Positions 1-10,022 of a stretch of 64,000 nt of DNA are shown here, piece by piece. The notes below the pieces were generated by a model. The model did not search any database, had not been told where the DNA came from, and was given only the letters and a program-made list of their open reading frames with translations. The stretch comes from Brachypodium distachyon (Eukaryota; Streptophyta; Magnoliopsida; Poales; Poaceae). The stretch is from NCBI RefSeq assembly GCF_000005505.3, contig NC_016131.3, positions 35,145,001 through 35,209,000 of the forward strand. Reading direction: 5' to 3'. Numbering within the stretch: the stretch's first letter is position 1; each line of letters opens with the position of its first letter. The position numbers and the translations under genes are program-made.

Positions 1-1776
1 AACACCTCGAGTGCCTCGAAACATCTTTCACCAACAAGCTCGACGCCAAATTCCGAGAGTTGATGGCGCGCTTGCCACAACCAACCGCGACTCGGGATCC
101 CCCTCTCCACGCATTCGTTGGGCGGGCACAGCGTGTTCCCGTTCACCAAGGTCAAACCTCGGCTGCTGCTGCTCGTGAGGAGCAACATGAGGAGTCTTAC
201 AGGGACAACGAGTCCGAGGGCGAGCGAGAGGACGAGGGGGAAGTTCTACCACAGACGCGTGGTCATCCACGCCCCTACATTCGCCACGCCGAGCCCGCAT
301 GTGCCGCCGGTACGTGATGATGACCATGTTGCGAAATTAAAATTGAATATACCTATGTTTGATGGTAGATATAATCCTGATGCATACCTTTCATGGGAAT
401 TAGAAGTACAACAACGTTTTACATGCTTAAATTATCCAGAGGATAGACGTGTTAGTGCTGCTACTTGTGAGTTCACTAGTTTTGCTTCCATCTGGTGGAC
501 TGAATATTGTCGTGTTAATTATGCTAATTCAGTCACTACTTGGGATGCTTTGAAATGGGCCATGCAAACTCGTTTTGTGCCACCATCATATCAGCGTACT
601 TTGCTCAACAAATTAACACGTTTAGATCAGGGCAAAAATTCTGTAGAAGAGTACTATCAAGAATTACAAACTGGTATGATGCGTTATGGCATAGTGGAAG
701 ATAATGAAGCTTTACTTGCACGATTTTTCGGTGGGTTAAATAAGGAGATTCAGACCATTCTTAGATATAAGTCATACCATACTATAACCCGTTTGTTCCA
801 CCTTGCTTGCAGTGCTGAATGTGAAGTGCAGGATCGGAGAGAGGTGACCCGAACTAACTTTTCTGCAGGGCGTTCTACTTCTTGGAGAACATCGCCTTCG
901 TCGTCACAGCCTGCTGCACCATCCACTTCCACGCCCACACTCACGCGAACTACAACTACTACATCGCCTCCTGTTGCCGCCAAGCGCGCCCCCGCTGGAC
1001 CCGCACCAAGTTCTTCTTCATCCATGGCGTCTACGGGCAAAACCAGCCAGATTCAATGCCGCAAATGCAGCGGGCTTGGCCACTTTGCACGTGACTGCCC
1101 CTCCGCTCGTGTGATGATCGCTCTTGAGGACGGTGGTTATGATTCTGCCAGTGATTATGATGAGGACACTTTAGCTCTTCTTGCACATGAGGAGCAATGC
1201 GCTGCAGCAAACAAGGAGCACGATTCCCACTTTATGGCTGCCGAAGATGCTGAGAAATACCCAAGCTTAATTGCACAACGAGTTTTGAGTGCACAAGTGA
1301 CGAAGGCCGAACCAAATCAGTGCCATAATTTGTTCCATACCAAGGGTGTGGTAAAAGATCGATGTGTTCGCATTATTATTGATGGTGGGAGCTGTAACAA
1401 TTTGGCGAGTATGGAGATGGTGGAGAAGCTTTCTCTCACGACACGACCCCACCCTCGTCCGTACCACATTCAATGGTTTAACAACAGCGGCAAAGTTAAG
1501 GTAACACGTACTGCTCGTGTGCATTTTACTATTGCTGCATATGCTGATTATGTTGAGTGTGATGTTGTACCTATGCAAGCATGTGCTCTTTTACTTGGTA
1601 GAACATGGCAATTTGACACAAATTATGTACACCATGGTAGCACAAACCAATACTCTCTTGTTCATAATGATAAGCCAATTATGCTACTCCCTGTGTCTCC
1701 TGAAAGTATTTTAAAAGATGATCTTGCTAGAGCTAGCAGAGCACATAATGAGGAGAAAAAGTTGAGTGAAAATTAG
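1..1776 (+). pseudogene. gag and protease region of gypsy element
   Basis: Decayed coding region for the capsid and nucleocapsid protein and the start of the aspartic protease. The first 300 bases read in one frame (charged, Glu/Arg-rich) and the capsid part (motif FDGRYNPDAYLSWELEV near 355-405) in another, so there is a frameshift near 250-310. A CCHC zinc knuckle (CRKCSGLGHFARDC) lies near 1057-1098. A protease-like motif IIIDGGSCNNLAS lies near 1372-1412. The frame is closed by TAG at 1774-1776 and continues in the same frame afterwards, so this stop may be a nonsense mutation. The start lies upstream of the window. Confidence 0.85.
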
Positions 1777-3170
1777 ATGGTTGCTAAGGAACTTATGCCT
1801 TCTAAAAGTACTTCCAAATCTGCACCTAAACATGCTAATGAAATTTGTTTGAAGAGTACGTGCTTGTTTGCTAGCAAATCTGATATTTCTGAAATTGATG
1901 TGAGTACTACCACATGTTATGCTATTGTTTGCACAGAGGTCCTATTTTCATTCGAGGAGATGCCTCCCTCTTTGCCACCTGCTATTGCTAACATTTTGCA
2001 GGAGTTTGTGGATGTTTTTCCACAAGATGTACCTCCAGGCCTGCCACCTATTCGCGGAATCGAGCATCAAATTGACTTAATTCCTGGAGCATCGCTGCCC
2101 AACCGTGCGCCATATCGTACCAACCCGGAGGAAACCAAAGAGATTCAGCGCCAAATTCAAGCACTACTCGACAAAGGTCACATTCGTGAGTCTCTTAGCC
2201 CTTGTGCTGTACCTATTATTTTGGTTCCAAAGAAAGATGGTTCATCGCGCATGTGTACTGATTGTCGTGCTATCAATAATATTACCATTCGTTACCGTCA
2301 TCCTATACCACGATTAGATGATATGCTAGATGAATTGAGTGGCTCAACCATATTCTCTAAAGTTGATTTGCGTAGTGGTTACCACCAGATTCGTATGAAG
2401 TTAGGAGATGAATGAAAAACAACATTTAAAACAAAGTTCGGTTTATATGAGTGGTTAGTAATGCCTTTTGGTTTAACTAATGCTCCCAACACATTCATGC
2501 GATTAATGAATGAAGTTTTACGTGCTTTTATTGGGCGTTTTGTGGTGGTATACTTCGATGATATTCTTATTTATAGCACATCGTTAGAGGAACATTTGGA
2601 TCATTTGCGTGCTGTTTTTAATGCTTTACGCGATGCACGTTTGTTTGGTAATCTCGAGAAGTGCACCTTCTGCACCGATCGAGTTGCTTTTCTTGGCTTT
2701 GTTGTGACAGCGCAGGGCATTGAAGTTGATCCCGCCAAGATTGAGGCCATTTCGAGTTGGCCTCCACCAAAAACGGTCACACAAGTGCGGAGTTTTCTTG
2801 GACTCGCGGGGTTCTATAGGTGCTTTGTCAAAGATTTCGGATCCATTGCTGCGCGCTGAACGAGCTTACAAAGAAAGATGTTCCCTGTGTTTGGGGTGAT
2901 GCACAACAAGACGCTTTCATGTTGCTGAAAGACAGGTTAACTCATGCTCCTTTATTACAACTTCCTAATTTCAATAAGACATTTGAAGTTAAATGTGATG
3001 CTAGTGGTATTGGATTGGGAGGTGTATTGTTAAAAGAGGGGAAACCTGTGGCATATTGTAGTGAAAAACTAAGTGGACCAAGTCTGAATTATTCTACTTA
3101 TGATAAAGAGTTGTATGCACTGGTTCGGACATTAGAAACTTGGCATTTCCTTATGTTATTAAACACAAAA
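1777..3170 (+). pseudogene. reverse transcriptase and RNase H of gypsy element, disrupted
   Basis: Reverse transcriptase copies element RNA to DNA; RNase H removes the RNA strand. Seen here: the N-terminal RT blocks (VPKKDGSSRMCTDCRAIN, then FSKVDLRSGYHQIRM), the catalytic YFDD box ([12 protein letters not shown] near 2545-2580), and the RNase H start ([16 protein letters not shown] near 2980-3020). An in-frame TGA at 2413-2415 stands where the family has Trp. A frameshift occurs near 2855. Near 3140-3160 the RNase H sequence jumps from the LETW block straight to the [12 protein letters not shown] block, which implies an internal deletion of roughly a hundred bases. The copy cannot encode a working polymerase. 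Confidence 0.87.
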
Positions 3171-3903
3171 AGGGTAAAGATAATGTTATTGCTGATGTTT
3201 TGTCACGCCGTTATATCATGTTATCTCAGCTTGATTTTTGCATTTTTTTAATCAAACAACAATATGCACATGATGTTGATTTTAAAGATGTATTGCAGAA
3301 TTGTAAAGAAGGGAAAACTTGGAACAAATTCGTCCTCAATGATGGATTTGTGTTCCGTGCTAACAAACTATGTATTCCGGATAGTTCTGTCCGTCTTTTG
3401 TTGTTGCAAGAGGCGCATGGAGGAGGTTTAATGGGTCACTTTGGTGTGAAGAAAACGGAGGATATACTTGCTACACACTTCTTTTGGCCGCGGATGCGTA
3501 GGGATGTGGAGAGATTCGTTGCTCGTTGCACGACATGTCAAAAAGCTAAGTCACGCCTTAATCCACATGGTTTATATATGCCTCTTCCTGTTCCTAGTGT
3601 TCCTTGGGAGGATATTTCGATGGACTTTGTTTTAGGCTTGCCTCGTACACAGAAGGGGAGGGATAGTATTTTTGTTGTTGTGGATAGATTTTCAAAGATG
3701 GCACATTTTATTCCTTGTCACAAGAGTGATGCTACTGCACATGTTGCTGATTTGTTTTTTCGTGAAATTGTTCGTTTGCATGGCGTGCCAAATACTATTG
3801 TTTTAGATCGTGATACCAAGTTTCTTAGTCACTTTTGGAGATGTTTATGGGCTAAGTTGGGGACTAAATTGCTGTTCAGTACTACATGTCATCCCCAAAC
3901 TGC
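3140..3903 (+). pseudogene. integrase of gypsy element, 3'-truncated
   Basis: Integrase joins the element DNA to the host chromosome. The frame opens at the RNase H tail (SRR end near 3208). An HHCC zinc-binding region follows ([18 protein letters not shown], then CTTCQKAK, near 3440-3550). The catalytic core then shows the first Asp in MDFVLGLP (near 3620) and the second in [12 protein letters not shown] (near 3800-3840). Sequence resemblance is lost right after TCHPQT near 3900. The third catalytic acidic residue and the C-terminal region are therefore absent, cut off by the junction with the next element. Confidence 0.87.
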
Positions 3904-4106
3904 TCCTCGAAGCCTTTCCTAACATAGGATTAAGTCGTACCCGCAGGGTCGACCGAACCTATTCAAAAAATATCGACGTGTCAACTTCTCCAAGTCTACG
4001 GCGACCTTCGCTATAAGGTCGGCGTACACGCCCTACTTTTATACACGCACTTGTGCCATCAAGCATTGGCAGCCCTTACTCTAATTGTTGTCGAGAACAA
4101 CAACAG

Positions 4107-4124
4107 TGGCGCCGATGGTGGGGA
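4107..4124 (+). other. primer-binding site of LTR retrotransposon
   Basis: The sequence TGGCGCCGATGGTGGGGA starts two bases after the LTR end. TGGCGCC followed by a GGGGA block is the usual tRNA-complementary site in Tat/Athila-like gypsy elements. It fixes the LTR boundary and the orientation of the fragment. Confidence 0.7.
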
Positions 4125-4205
4125 ACCCTCGCCGCAATTGAAGATTTAATGGCCCCGACGAATCCTAGTACATCGGGTGGCCGACTTGCCGTGAAATCTG
4201 CATAG

Positions 4206-5221
4206 TTGCAAACAAAGAAAGCAAGCGCCTCGGGGGCTCCCGAGGAAGAAGGAATCCTCACCAATCCAGACGCCGCCGCAAGCATGGTCGCTACGACAGA
4301 AGTCGTGGTCGCACCTCTGCTCCTGGACGTCCCGGAAGGAACCGAGGTGATCGAAACCGTCGTAGGCGGTCCCTCGACACTCACCGACGTGGTGGCAAGG
4401 ATTGGCGAGCTGCCTATGGTTGCCGCCCCCGCAGGGGATACGGAACTCGGCATGCCTCGCTCGATGGGCTTCGCGCCACCTTCCCTACAACCGGTAGTGA
4501 CCTTGCCCTCGAAACCTACAAGAGGAAACAATGTGGCGTCAGGAGAATCTGCGCCAGAAAACCAAGGAGTTCCGGCTTACGACCCCTCCAACCCGGGCCT
4601 GCCTCCGCTGGCGCTCGCCGCGATCGCCCATGAAGCTCCTTGGTATCATCCTTATTGGGGGCTTCCGTCAAATGGCGCTCCCCAAGTCGCGCATGCTCGA
4701 CACCAACCTCACTTGGTGAACACTCCGCAAGCGCCCCTTGCTCCCCCCGCCGGGGTCGAGCAAGGTGGCAACCAAATACCACCTCAAGCTGCGCCTCACT
4801 GGGAGCGAGACCCCAGCGTGCATGGGAACGAGCAAATGGCGAAGTCCGGAGCCCGTGCCGGCTGCGTAGAAATTCCCGTCGACGCTCCGACCCCCCAAGA
4901 AAACGCTGAGATCATTCTCCAAGCGACCCTTCTAGCAAAGAAAGCGACTCCGATGAGGGAGGACCTCGCCGCCAAAGAAACCGGAAGAACCGGCCGACCT
5001 GTAACCCGCTTACACGAGAGATCCAAGACGCGCCTTTTCCACCGAGGTTCAAGCCGCCTACGATACGGTCGTACGACGGGGAGTCAAATCCTCTTCAGTT
5101 CCTGGATGTCTACTCCACCGCCATACGGGCCGCCGGGGGAGGACCTGTCGAGATGTGCAACCTCTTTCCGTCCGCGCTCACTGGGATGACGCAAACTTGG
5201 TTTTATAACCTGCGGAAGAAC
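4206..5221 (+). pseudogene. gag-like fragment of gypsy element
   Basis: An open frame of about 327 codons (4206-5189), Pro/Ala/Gly-rich, with no ATG at its head. Near 5025 a frameshift is needed: in another frame the sequence gives PFPPRFKPPTIRSYDGESNP, then FLDVYSTAIRAAGGG, then LTGMTQTWFYNLRKNS up to 5221. This matches the entry into the capsid domain in Tat/RIRE2-type gag proteins. The remaining capsid, the nucleocapsid and all of pol are missing. Non-functional. Confidence 0.65.
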
Positions 5222-5685
5222 TCACGCCATTTTTCCAAGATTAGGGTTTTCGGACGGGTCAGATACCTTAACTGGTCGGGTTAGGTAGAAAATGACGTGG
5301 CATCGAAATGGGTCAGAAAAAATGACGTGGCATCTGATTGCCCATATGATCATAAAGGAGACAGATGCAGGGGTTGGTTGAACGCCGCTCCTCTCGCCAA
5401 CATTGGCAGCAACTTGTCGCCAGAGAGCACTTTGTTGATAGGAGGTCACTAGCTTCGCTCCCCGTTCTTCGCGCCACGGGTCGGTCACCAGCCCATCCAT
5501 CGTGTAGCTACGACTGGTATCGCTCATGGCACGACCTGACGGTTTTAGCCAATCCAATGCCTCGCATGGTTTTGGCCTTTTGGGAAGCAGGGATCTCCGC
5601 GTTTCTCATCTCCACCGTGACAATGCCCCGCCTCGACTGCCGCTTCTCCACAACCACCGTCTGCTCTTCCAGCTCCACGTACTTA
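5222..5685 (+). other. upstream region of PPR gene with short open frame
   Basis: No complete gene. From the ATG at 5526 a frame of 53 codons runs without a stop to the TTA at 5683-5685, where the MITE begins. If the MITE and one copy of its target duplication are removed in thought, this frame runs directly into the PPR start codon. It may therefore be an old N-terminal extension or just chance open sequence in the 5' leader. The rest (5222-5525) shows nothing recognisable. Confidence 0.4.
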
Positions 5686-6019
5686 GAGCATCTCCAAGAG
5701 CTTTCCTATATTTGCTTTCCCAAAACCTATTCAAGGATTTCACTTCCTCTCCAAAAGATTTCTCAGATCTCATTTCCTATGTCTCATCGAGATTCCGAAA
5801 AGAGAAATTAAGAGCCGATTTGCCTCTCCCTCCCTGATTTCCTTTCTCCGTCTCACCTCAGATCGATATGGGGAATCGTCATCCTGGTGTTCAATATTGG
5901 AATTCCGAACTCCATTTGGGGGACGGCTAGGGACGGGGAATAGGATGAGATATCTGTTCGAGGGTCTTTTTTTTAAAAATCCTCAAATTTAACCGTAGTG
6001 AGTGGCGTTGAAGATGCTC
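5686..6019. mobile_element. Tourist-like (PIF/Harbinger) MITE abutting the PPR start codon
   Basis: A 334-bp element with inverted ends: left GAGCATCTCCAAGAGC, right (reverse complement) GAGCATCTTCAACGCC. A 3-bp target duplication TTA lies at 5683-5685 and 6020-6022. The TTA duplication and size fit Tourist-like elements mobilised by PIF/Harbinger transposases. No coding capacity. The A of the right-hand TTA is the A of the ATG of the following gene. Confidence 0.8.
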
Positions 6020-6021
6020 TT

Positions 6022-7986
6022 ATGGCAGCCGGCTCGCCAGTGTCACCCCCTACGCGCTACGCGGTCCAGACAATGCTTCCCTCCATCCTTTCAAAATCAA
6101 GAAACGAGCCGTTACTAGCCCGAGATCGCCGCCGTCTCTGTCGCCTCCTCTGCTCTTCCCTCCGCACAGCTACAGATCTCCAACTCACCAACGCCGCCGC
6201 TGCAGCATCATCACCTCCAAGTTCCAACTCCCACATCGCTTCTTCCCCTAATTCCTACCACCACTACACCTCTGTTCTCCAATCCTGCGTCGCATCGCGT
6301 TCCCTTGGCACCGGCAGGCAGCTCCATGGTAGGCTCCTCGTGTCGGGCCTCGGCCCTGACACTGTCTTGGCTACCAAGCTCGTTGATCTGTATGCTGCAT
6401 GCGGCCTTGTGGGGCACGCCCGCCGCCTGTTCGACGGAATGCCAAAACGGAACGTGTTCCTGTGGAACGTGCTGATCAGGGCCTACGCGCGGGATGGGCC
6501 CCACGAGGTTGCGATTCAGCTTTACCGGGGGATGGTGGATTATGGTGTGGAGCCGGATAACTTCACGTACCCGCTGGCGCTCAAGGCGTGCGCTGCCCTA
6601 CTGGACTTGGAGACTGGGAGGGAGGTGCATGAGCGCGTTTTGGGCACGCATTGGGGTGAGGACATGTTTGTGTGCGCCGGTCTTGTTGACATGTATGCCA
6701 AGTGCGGTTGTGTGGATGATGCTCGAGCGGTATTTGATAGGATCAGGGTGAGAGATTCTGTGGTGTGGAATTCGATGATTGCTGCATATGGGCAGAATGG
6801 GCGGCCCATGGAGGCTCTTTCATTGTGCCGAGACATGGCTGCCAATGGTGTGGGGCCGACAATTGCTACTCTGGTAAGTACAATTTCAGCAGCGGCTGAT
6901 GCGGCTGCTCTGCCTAGAGGGAGAGAGTTGCATGGATTTGGTTGGAGGAGGGGGTTTGATAGGCAGGATAAACTGAAAACTTCCCTTGTGGACATGTATG
7001 CCAAAAGCGGGTGGGTTCAGGTGGCTCGCGTTCTTTTTGAGCAACTCATGAAGAGGGAGCTTGTTTCTTGGAATGCCATGATATGTGGATACGGGATGCA
7101 TGGTCATTTTGATGAAGCGCTCAAACTTTTTAACAAAATGAGAGTTGAGGCCCAAGTGACTCCTGACAACATCACTTTTGTTGGAGTTTTATCTGCCTGC
7201 AACCATGGAGGGATGGTAAAAGAAGCAAAAGAATTTTTTGGACTGATGGTGGATGTGTACTCCATCAAGCCAACAGTGCAGCATTTCACTTGCCTTGTAG
7301 ATGTTCTTGGCCACGCAGGTAGGTTTGAGGAGGCATATGATCTCATTAAGGGGATGCCCATGCAACCGGATTCAGGGATATGGGGTGCGCTTCTCAATGG
7401 TTGTAAGATCCACAAAAATGTTGAACTAGGTGAGCTAGCCCTGCAGAAGTTGATTGAGCTTGAGCCTGAAGATGCTGGTAATTATGTGCTTCTATCAAAT
7501 ATATATGCTCAGTCTGGGAAATGGGAAAAGGCTGCAAGGGTGAGGAAGCTAATGACCAATAGAGGCCTGAAAAAAATAATTGGTTGCAGTTGGATTGAGT
7601 TGAAAGGGAAAACACACGGATTTCTTGTTGGGGATGCATCTCATCCTAGATCAGCTGAAATTTATGAAGAGTTAGAGAGATTGGAAGGTCTCATGAGTGA
7701 TGCTGGATATATGCCTGATACCATGCCAGTTTTCCATGATGTGGGAGATGATGAAAAGAGGAACATGATGAGGAGCCACAGTGAGAGACTGGCCATTGCA
7801 TTTGGGCTCATTAGTACACCTTCTGGGACAAAGCTTCTTGTGACTAAGAATCTTAGAGTTTGCGAGGACTGCCATGTTGTCATCAAGCTGATTTCACAAA
7901 TTGTGCAGCGCGAAATCATCATAAGAGATGTTAATCGTTACCATCACTTTGTAAATGGTGAATGCTCTTGCAAAGACTACTGGTAA
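6022..7986 (+). CDS. pentatricopeptide repeat protein, PLS class with E and DYW domains
   Basis: Intronless gene of 654 codons, typical of land-plant PPR genes. PPR motifs run from about residue 80 to 480 (for example LVDLYAACGLVGHARRLFDGMP, WNVLIRAYARDG, LVDMYAKCGCVDDARAVFD). E/E+ segments follow, then a C-terminal DYW domain ending in CSCKDYW. The deaminase-like HSE motif (HSERLAIAFGL) and the CEDCH zinc ligands are present, so the domain looks intact. DYW proteins bind organelle RNA and usually edit C to U in chloroplast or mitochondrial transcripts; target and organelle cannot be read from the sequence. An in-frame GTG exists at 5998, but the first ATG is at 6022. That ATG lies at the edge of a MITE. 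The exact ortholog is not recognised. Confidence 0.92.
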   Translation: MAAGSPVSPPTRYAVQTMLPSILSKSRNEPLLARDRRRLCRLLCSSLRTATDLQLTNAAAAASSPPSSNSHIASSPNSYHHYTSVLQSCVASRSLGTGRQLHGRLLVSGLGPDTVLATKLVDLYAACGLVGHARRLFDGMPKRNVFLWNVLIRAYARDGPHEVAIQLYRGMVDYGVEPDNFTYPLALKACAALLDLETGREVHERVLGTHWGEDMFVCAGLVDMYAKCGCVDDARAVFDRIRVRDSVVWNSMIAAYGQNGRPMEALSLCRDMAANGVGPTIATLVSTISAAADAAALPRGRELHGFGWRRGFDRQDKLKTSLVDMYAKSGWVQVARVLFEQLMKRELVSWNAMICGYGMHGHFDEALKLFNKMRVEAQVTPDNITFVGVLSACNHGGMVKEAKEFFGLMVDVYSIKPTVQHFTCLVDVLGHAGRFEEAYDLIKGMPMQPDSGIWGALLNGCKIHKNVELGELALQKLIELEPEDAGNYVLLSNIYAQSGKWEKAARVRKLMTNRGLKKIIGCSWIELKGKTHGFLVGDASHPRSAEIYEELERLEGLMSDAGYMPDTMPVFHDVGDDEKRNMMRSHSERLAIAFGLISTPSGTKLLVTKNLRVCEDCHVVIKLISQIVQREIIIRDVNRYHHFVNGECSCKDYW

Positions 7987-9975
7987 CTGCTATTATATGA
8001 CGTACGTGAACTACCATTTTCATTAGGAGCCACCCCTGCGGATAGGCGGAGGTACGCTTGCTCAGCCCTCCTTTAAACCTTAGTTGAATTTGGAAATTTA
8101 GTGGGGGTGGTCCTAAGACTTTATATGGCAGAAGATAGTCCTGTCAGAAACAGTACTGTTTATCATTAAAAACATAGCTCATTGTTGACAAATTCAAACG
8201 TGACGGGAGATCTGCAACTGTCTATTTCTATGTCAGGGTTCATTGCAATGTTGTTCTATGAGACAAGTTAGGCTGCTAACTAGGCCAGCAGCAAGTTGTA
8301 AAACACAAAGGTGGTGACTTTGATATGGTTGTAAATGGTCATCTAGTTCTCCATTGGTCTCGTAACTTTAATCCCTATCAGGAGCAGGAGGTGTACACAA
8401 ACTCAAGATTGGCCTTTATCGTTTCTACTTGGTTGCTTTCTAGAGCCACACTTAAGCATGATGTAATGGGGAGAAGGTACAGTTGTAATTTTCCATGCTG
8501 ACAAAATTTATTGCCAGAGCTGAGTTTTATGCCCTGATACCTATTGAAAGGTTTGTTAGGAACCTGTTATGCCACTTGCATTGCTTTCTGTGAAAATGAT
8601 GGTCAACACTTCATGGATAAATTAGGAATTGATGATGAATATAACAATGAGAAATTGATGGATGCAATTGCACTATCCTACAAGGACACAAGGTATAGTA
8701 TTTTTTGTGTATGTCGTGTTCGATCTATTCTTTTGCATGTCTTTATATTCTTCTCTCAATAATCGAAAATGCCTATCTTACTGTTTGCTATAGAGGTTGA
8801 AGAAGTAACCTTTGTCAAGTCTGAAGTGAAGTCCCTTGGCCTTTTTTCCATGTTGCATATGCTGTCAAGGAGTGTAACTAAGAGTTATTCCAAAATAGCG
8901 CAATGGACGAGGCTGGTTACAGAAGGTCAGAATTTCTGTTGCATGTTGACATTCTTTTGTTTGTTCTCCTGACTTGTCAGCAGGGGTTTATCGTCATTTG
9001 AAGAAACAAATCCGGCTTTGGTATTTGTTGATCTTTCTGCATTCTGTCATGTGGGGCAGACACTATGGGCTCCAGGCCCAAGCCAGGAGGGGTCCGTCAC
9101 AACAGAGGCTTAGCCTCATTATGTCCTTAGTTACTTCATTGTCAAGTTAGGGACTTTCTTTCCAAAAGACAAGTTAGGATAGGTCTCTAAGTTAGGGAGG
9201 TTATGATTATGATCCCATTTGTGGATAAAGTTGAGTCGTCCTATATAAAGGGACTATTGTGTGATCTTTTCTTGAAGAAACCCATAAACACAAAAAGAGA
9301 GACTTACTCCAAACCTATGTCTCTCAGACACCCATCGCAGGCCCCAAGGCCAAACAAACCTCCACGCCCCAGAACTCCCACCTTTCACGTATATCTTCTG
9401 TGAAACCTAACCTGTGACATGTTCATCCTTAATAATGAAAACTTCACAGATGAGAAAAGTCTTCATCTGAATTCTTTTTGGTTTGCTAAGCTGTTCTGCA
9501 CCAATCCCCTCTTTCTTTAGGATGGCAATATTTGCAAGAAGAATGTTGGTACTGTGAAATGAGAAACTGAGAACCTGGAATTTTGTTTCTCGAACCCACA
9601 CCTAAGTTGTGAGTCATTTCCAGTAAAGTTGTGAGATAGCAAACTCTTACAGCAGCCAGCCAAAACTAGAAAAGGAAAAGGAACCCAAACAGCCAAAGAA
9701 AACTAAGAGTGCTACAAAATCAGAACTTGGAGAAGTTAGCATGGTTCTGCACTATAAAAGATAAAATCGTCATCTTTTCAAATTTCTTTCTGCACTTCTT
9801 TTATATCTAGTGCATTAGTTTGAAATCTTTGTTTGCATAAAAAACATAAATACCAAACTTCTATTTTGGGGTACTAAGACACCACTGAACTGCCAAAATG
9901 CCACACTGCAACTTTGTATAAGCTATGGCACATACGGATGAGGTGCATGTCAAGTTGTTTATGCAAGAAAATATA
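7987..9975. other. 3' flank of PPR gene, no gene recognised
   Basis: AT-rich sequence that probably includes the PPR 3' UTR. Short open frames near 8544-8762 and 8769-8972 have no recognisable motif. Part of the stretch (9050-9419) resembles an LTR and is listed separately. Confidence 0.5.
9050..9419 (+). repeat. possible solo LTR or LTR fragment
   Basis: The stretch starts with TG, ends with CA, and has a clear TATA-like CCTATATAAAGG near 9240-9251 followed by a leader-like, CA-rich region. This is the architecture of a short LTR. No 5-bp target duplication was found and no family is recognised, so this is a weak call. Confidence 0.3.
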
Positions 9976-10022
9976 CTCCCTCCGTTCCTAAATACTTGTC
10001 GCTGTTTTAGTGCAAACTACGT
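9976..10022. mobile_element. Stowaway MITE, one end only
   Basis: Starts after TA (9974-9975) with CTCCCTCCGTTCC and continues AAATACTTGTCGCTGTTTTAG. Its first 35 bases are the reverse complement of the right half of the small element at 24452-24501. A clear right-hand terminus is missing; a degraded one may lie near 10044. Confidence 0.6.

Larger units (their letters stand above)
1..3903 (+). mobile_element. Ty3/gypsy LTR retrotransposon body, truncated at both ends
   Basis: Gag, protease, reverse transcriptase, RNase H and integrase follow in the order of Ty3/gypsy elements, all on the plus strand. The 5' LTR lies outside the window. At the other end the integrase breaks off just after the conserved CHPQT motif, near 3903, and the next bases belong to the LTR of a different element, so the 3' LTR and integrase C-terminus are missing. 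The body carries stop codons, frameshifts and a deletion inside RNase H, so it is a dead copy. Confidence 0.9.
3904..5221 (+). mobile_element. fragment of a second gypsy element: LTR end, PBS and gag start
   Basis: From 3904 to 4105 the sequence looks like the 3' part of an LTR, ending in a CA dinucleotide. It is followed by a TGGCGCC-type primer-binding site at 4107 and a gag-like region from 4206. This is the 5' arrangement of Tat/RIRE2-like gypsy elements and differs from the tRNA-Met-type site at 51825. The fragment is lost at about 5221 in mid-gag. Both ends are illegitimate junctions: no target duplication was found. The family name is from general knowledge of such PBS sequences. Confidence 0.7.

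Noticed and set aside
8544..8972. Possible extra gene behind the PPR gene
   Set aside because: Short open frames (up to 72 codons) without motif or convincing splice structure; more likely UTR or spacer.
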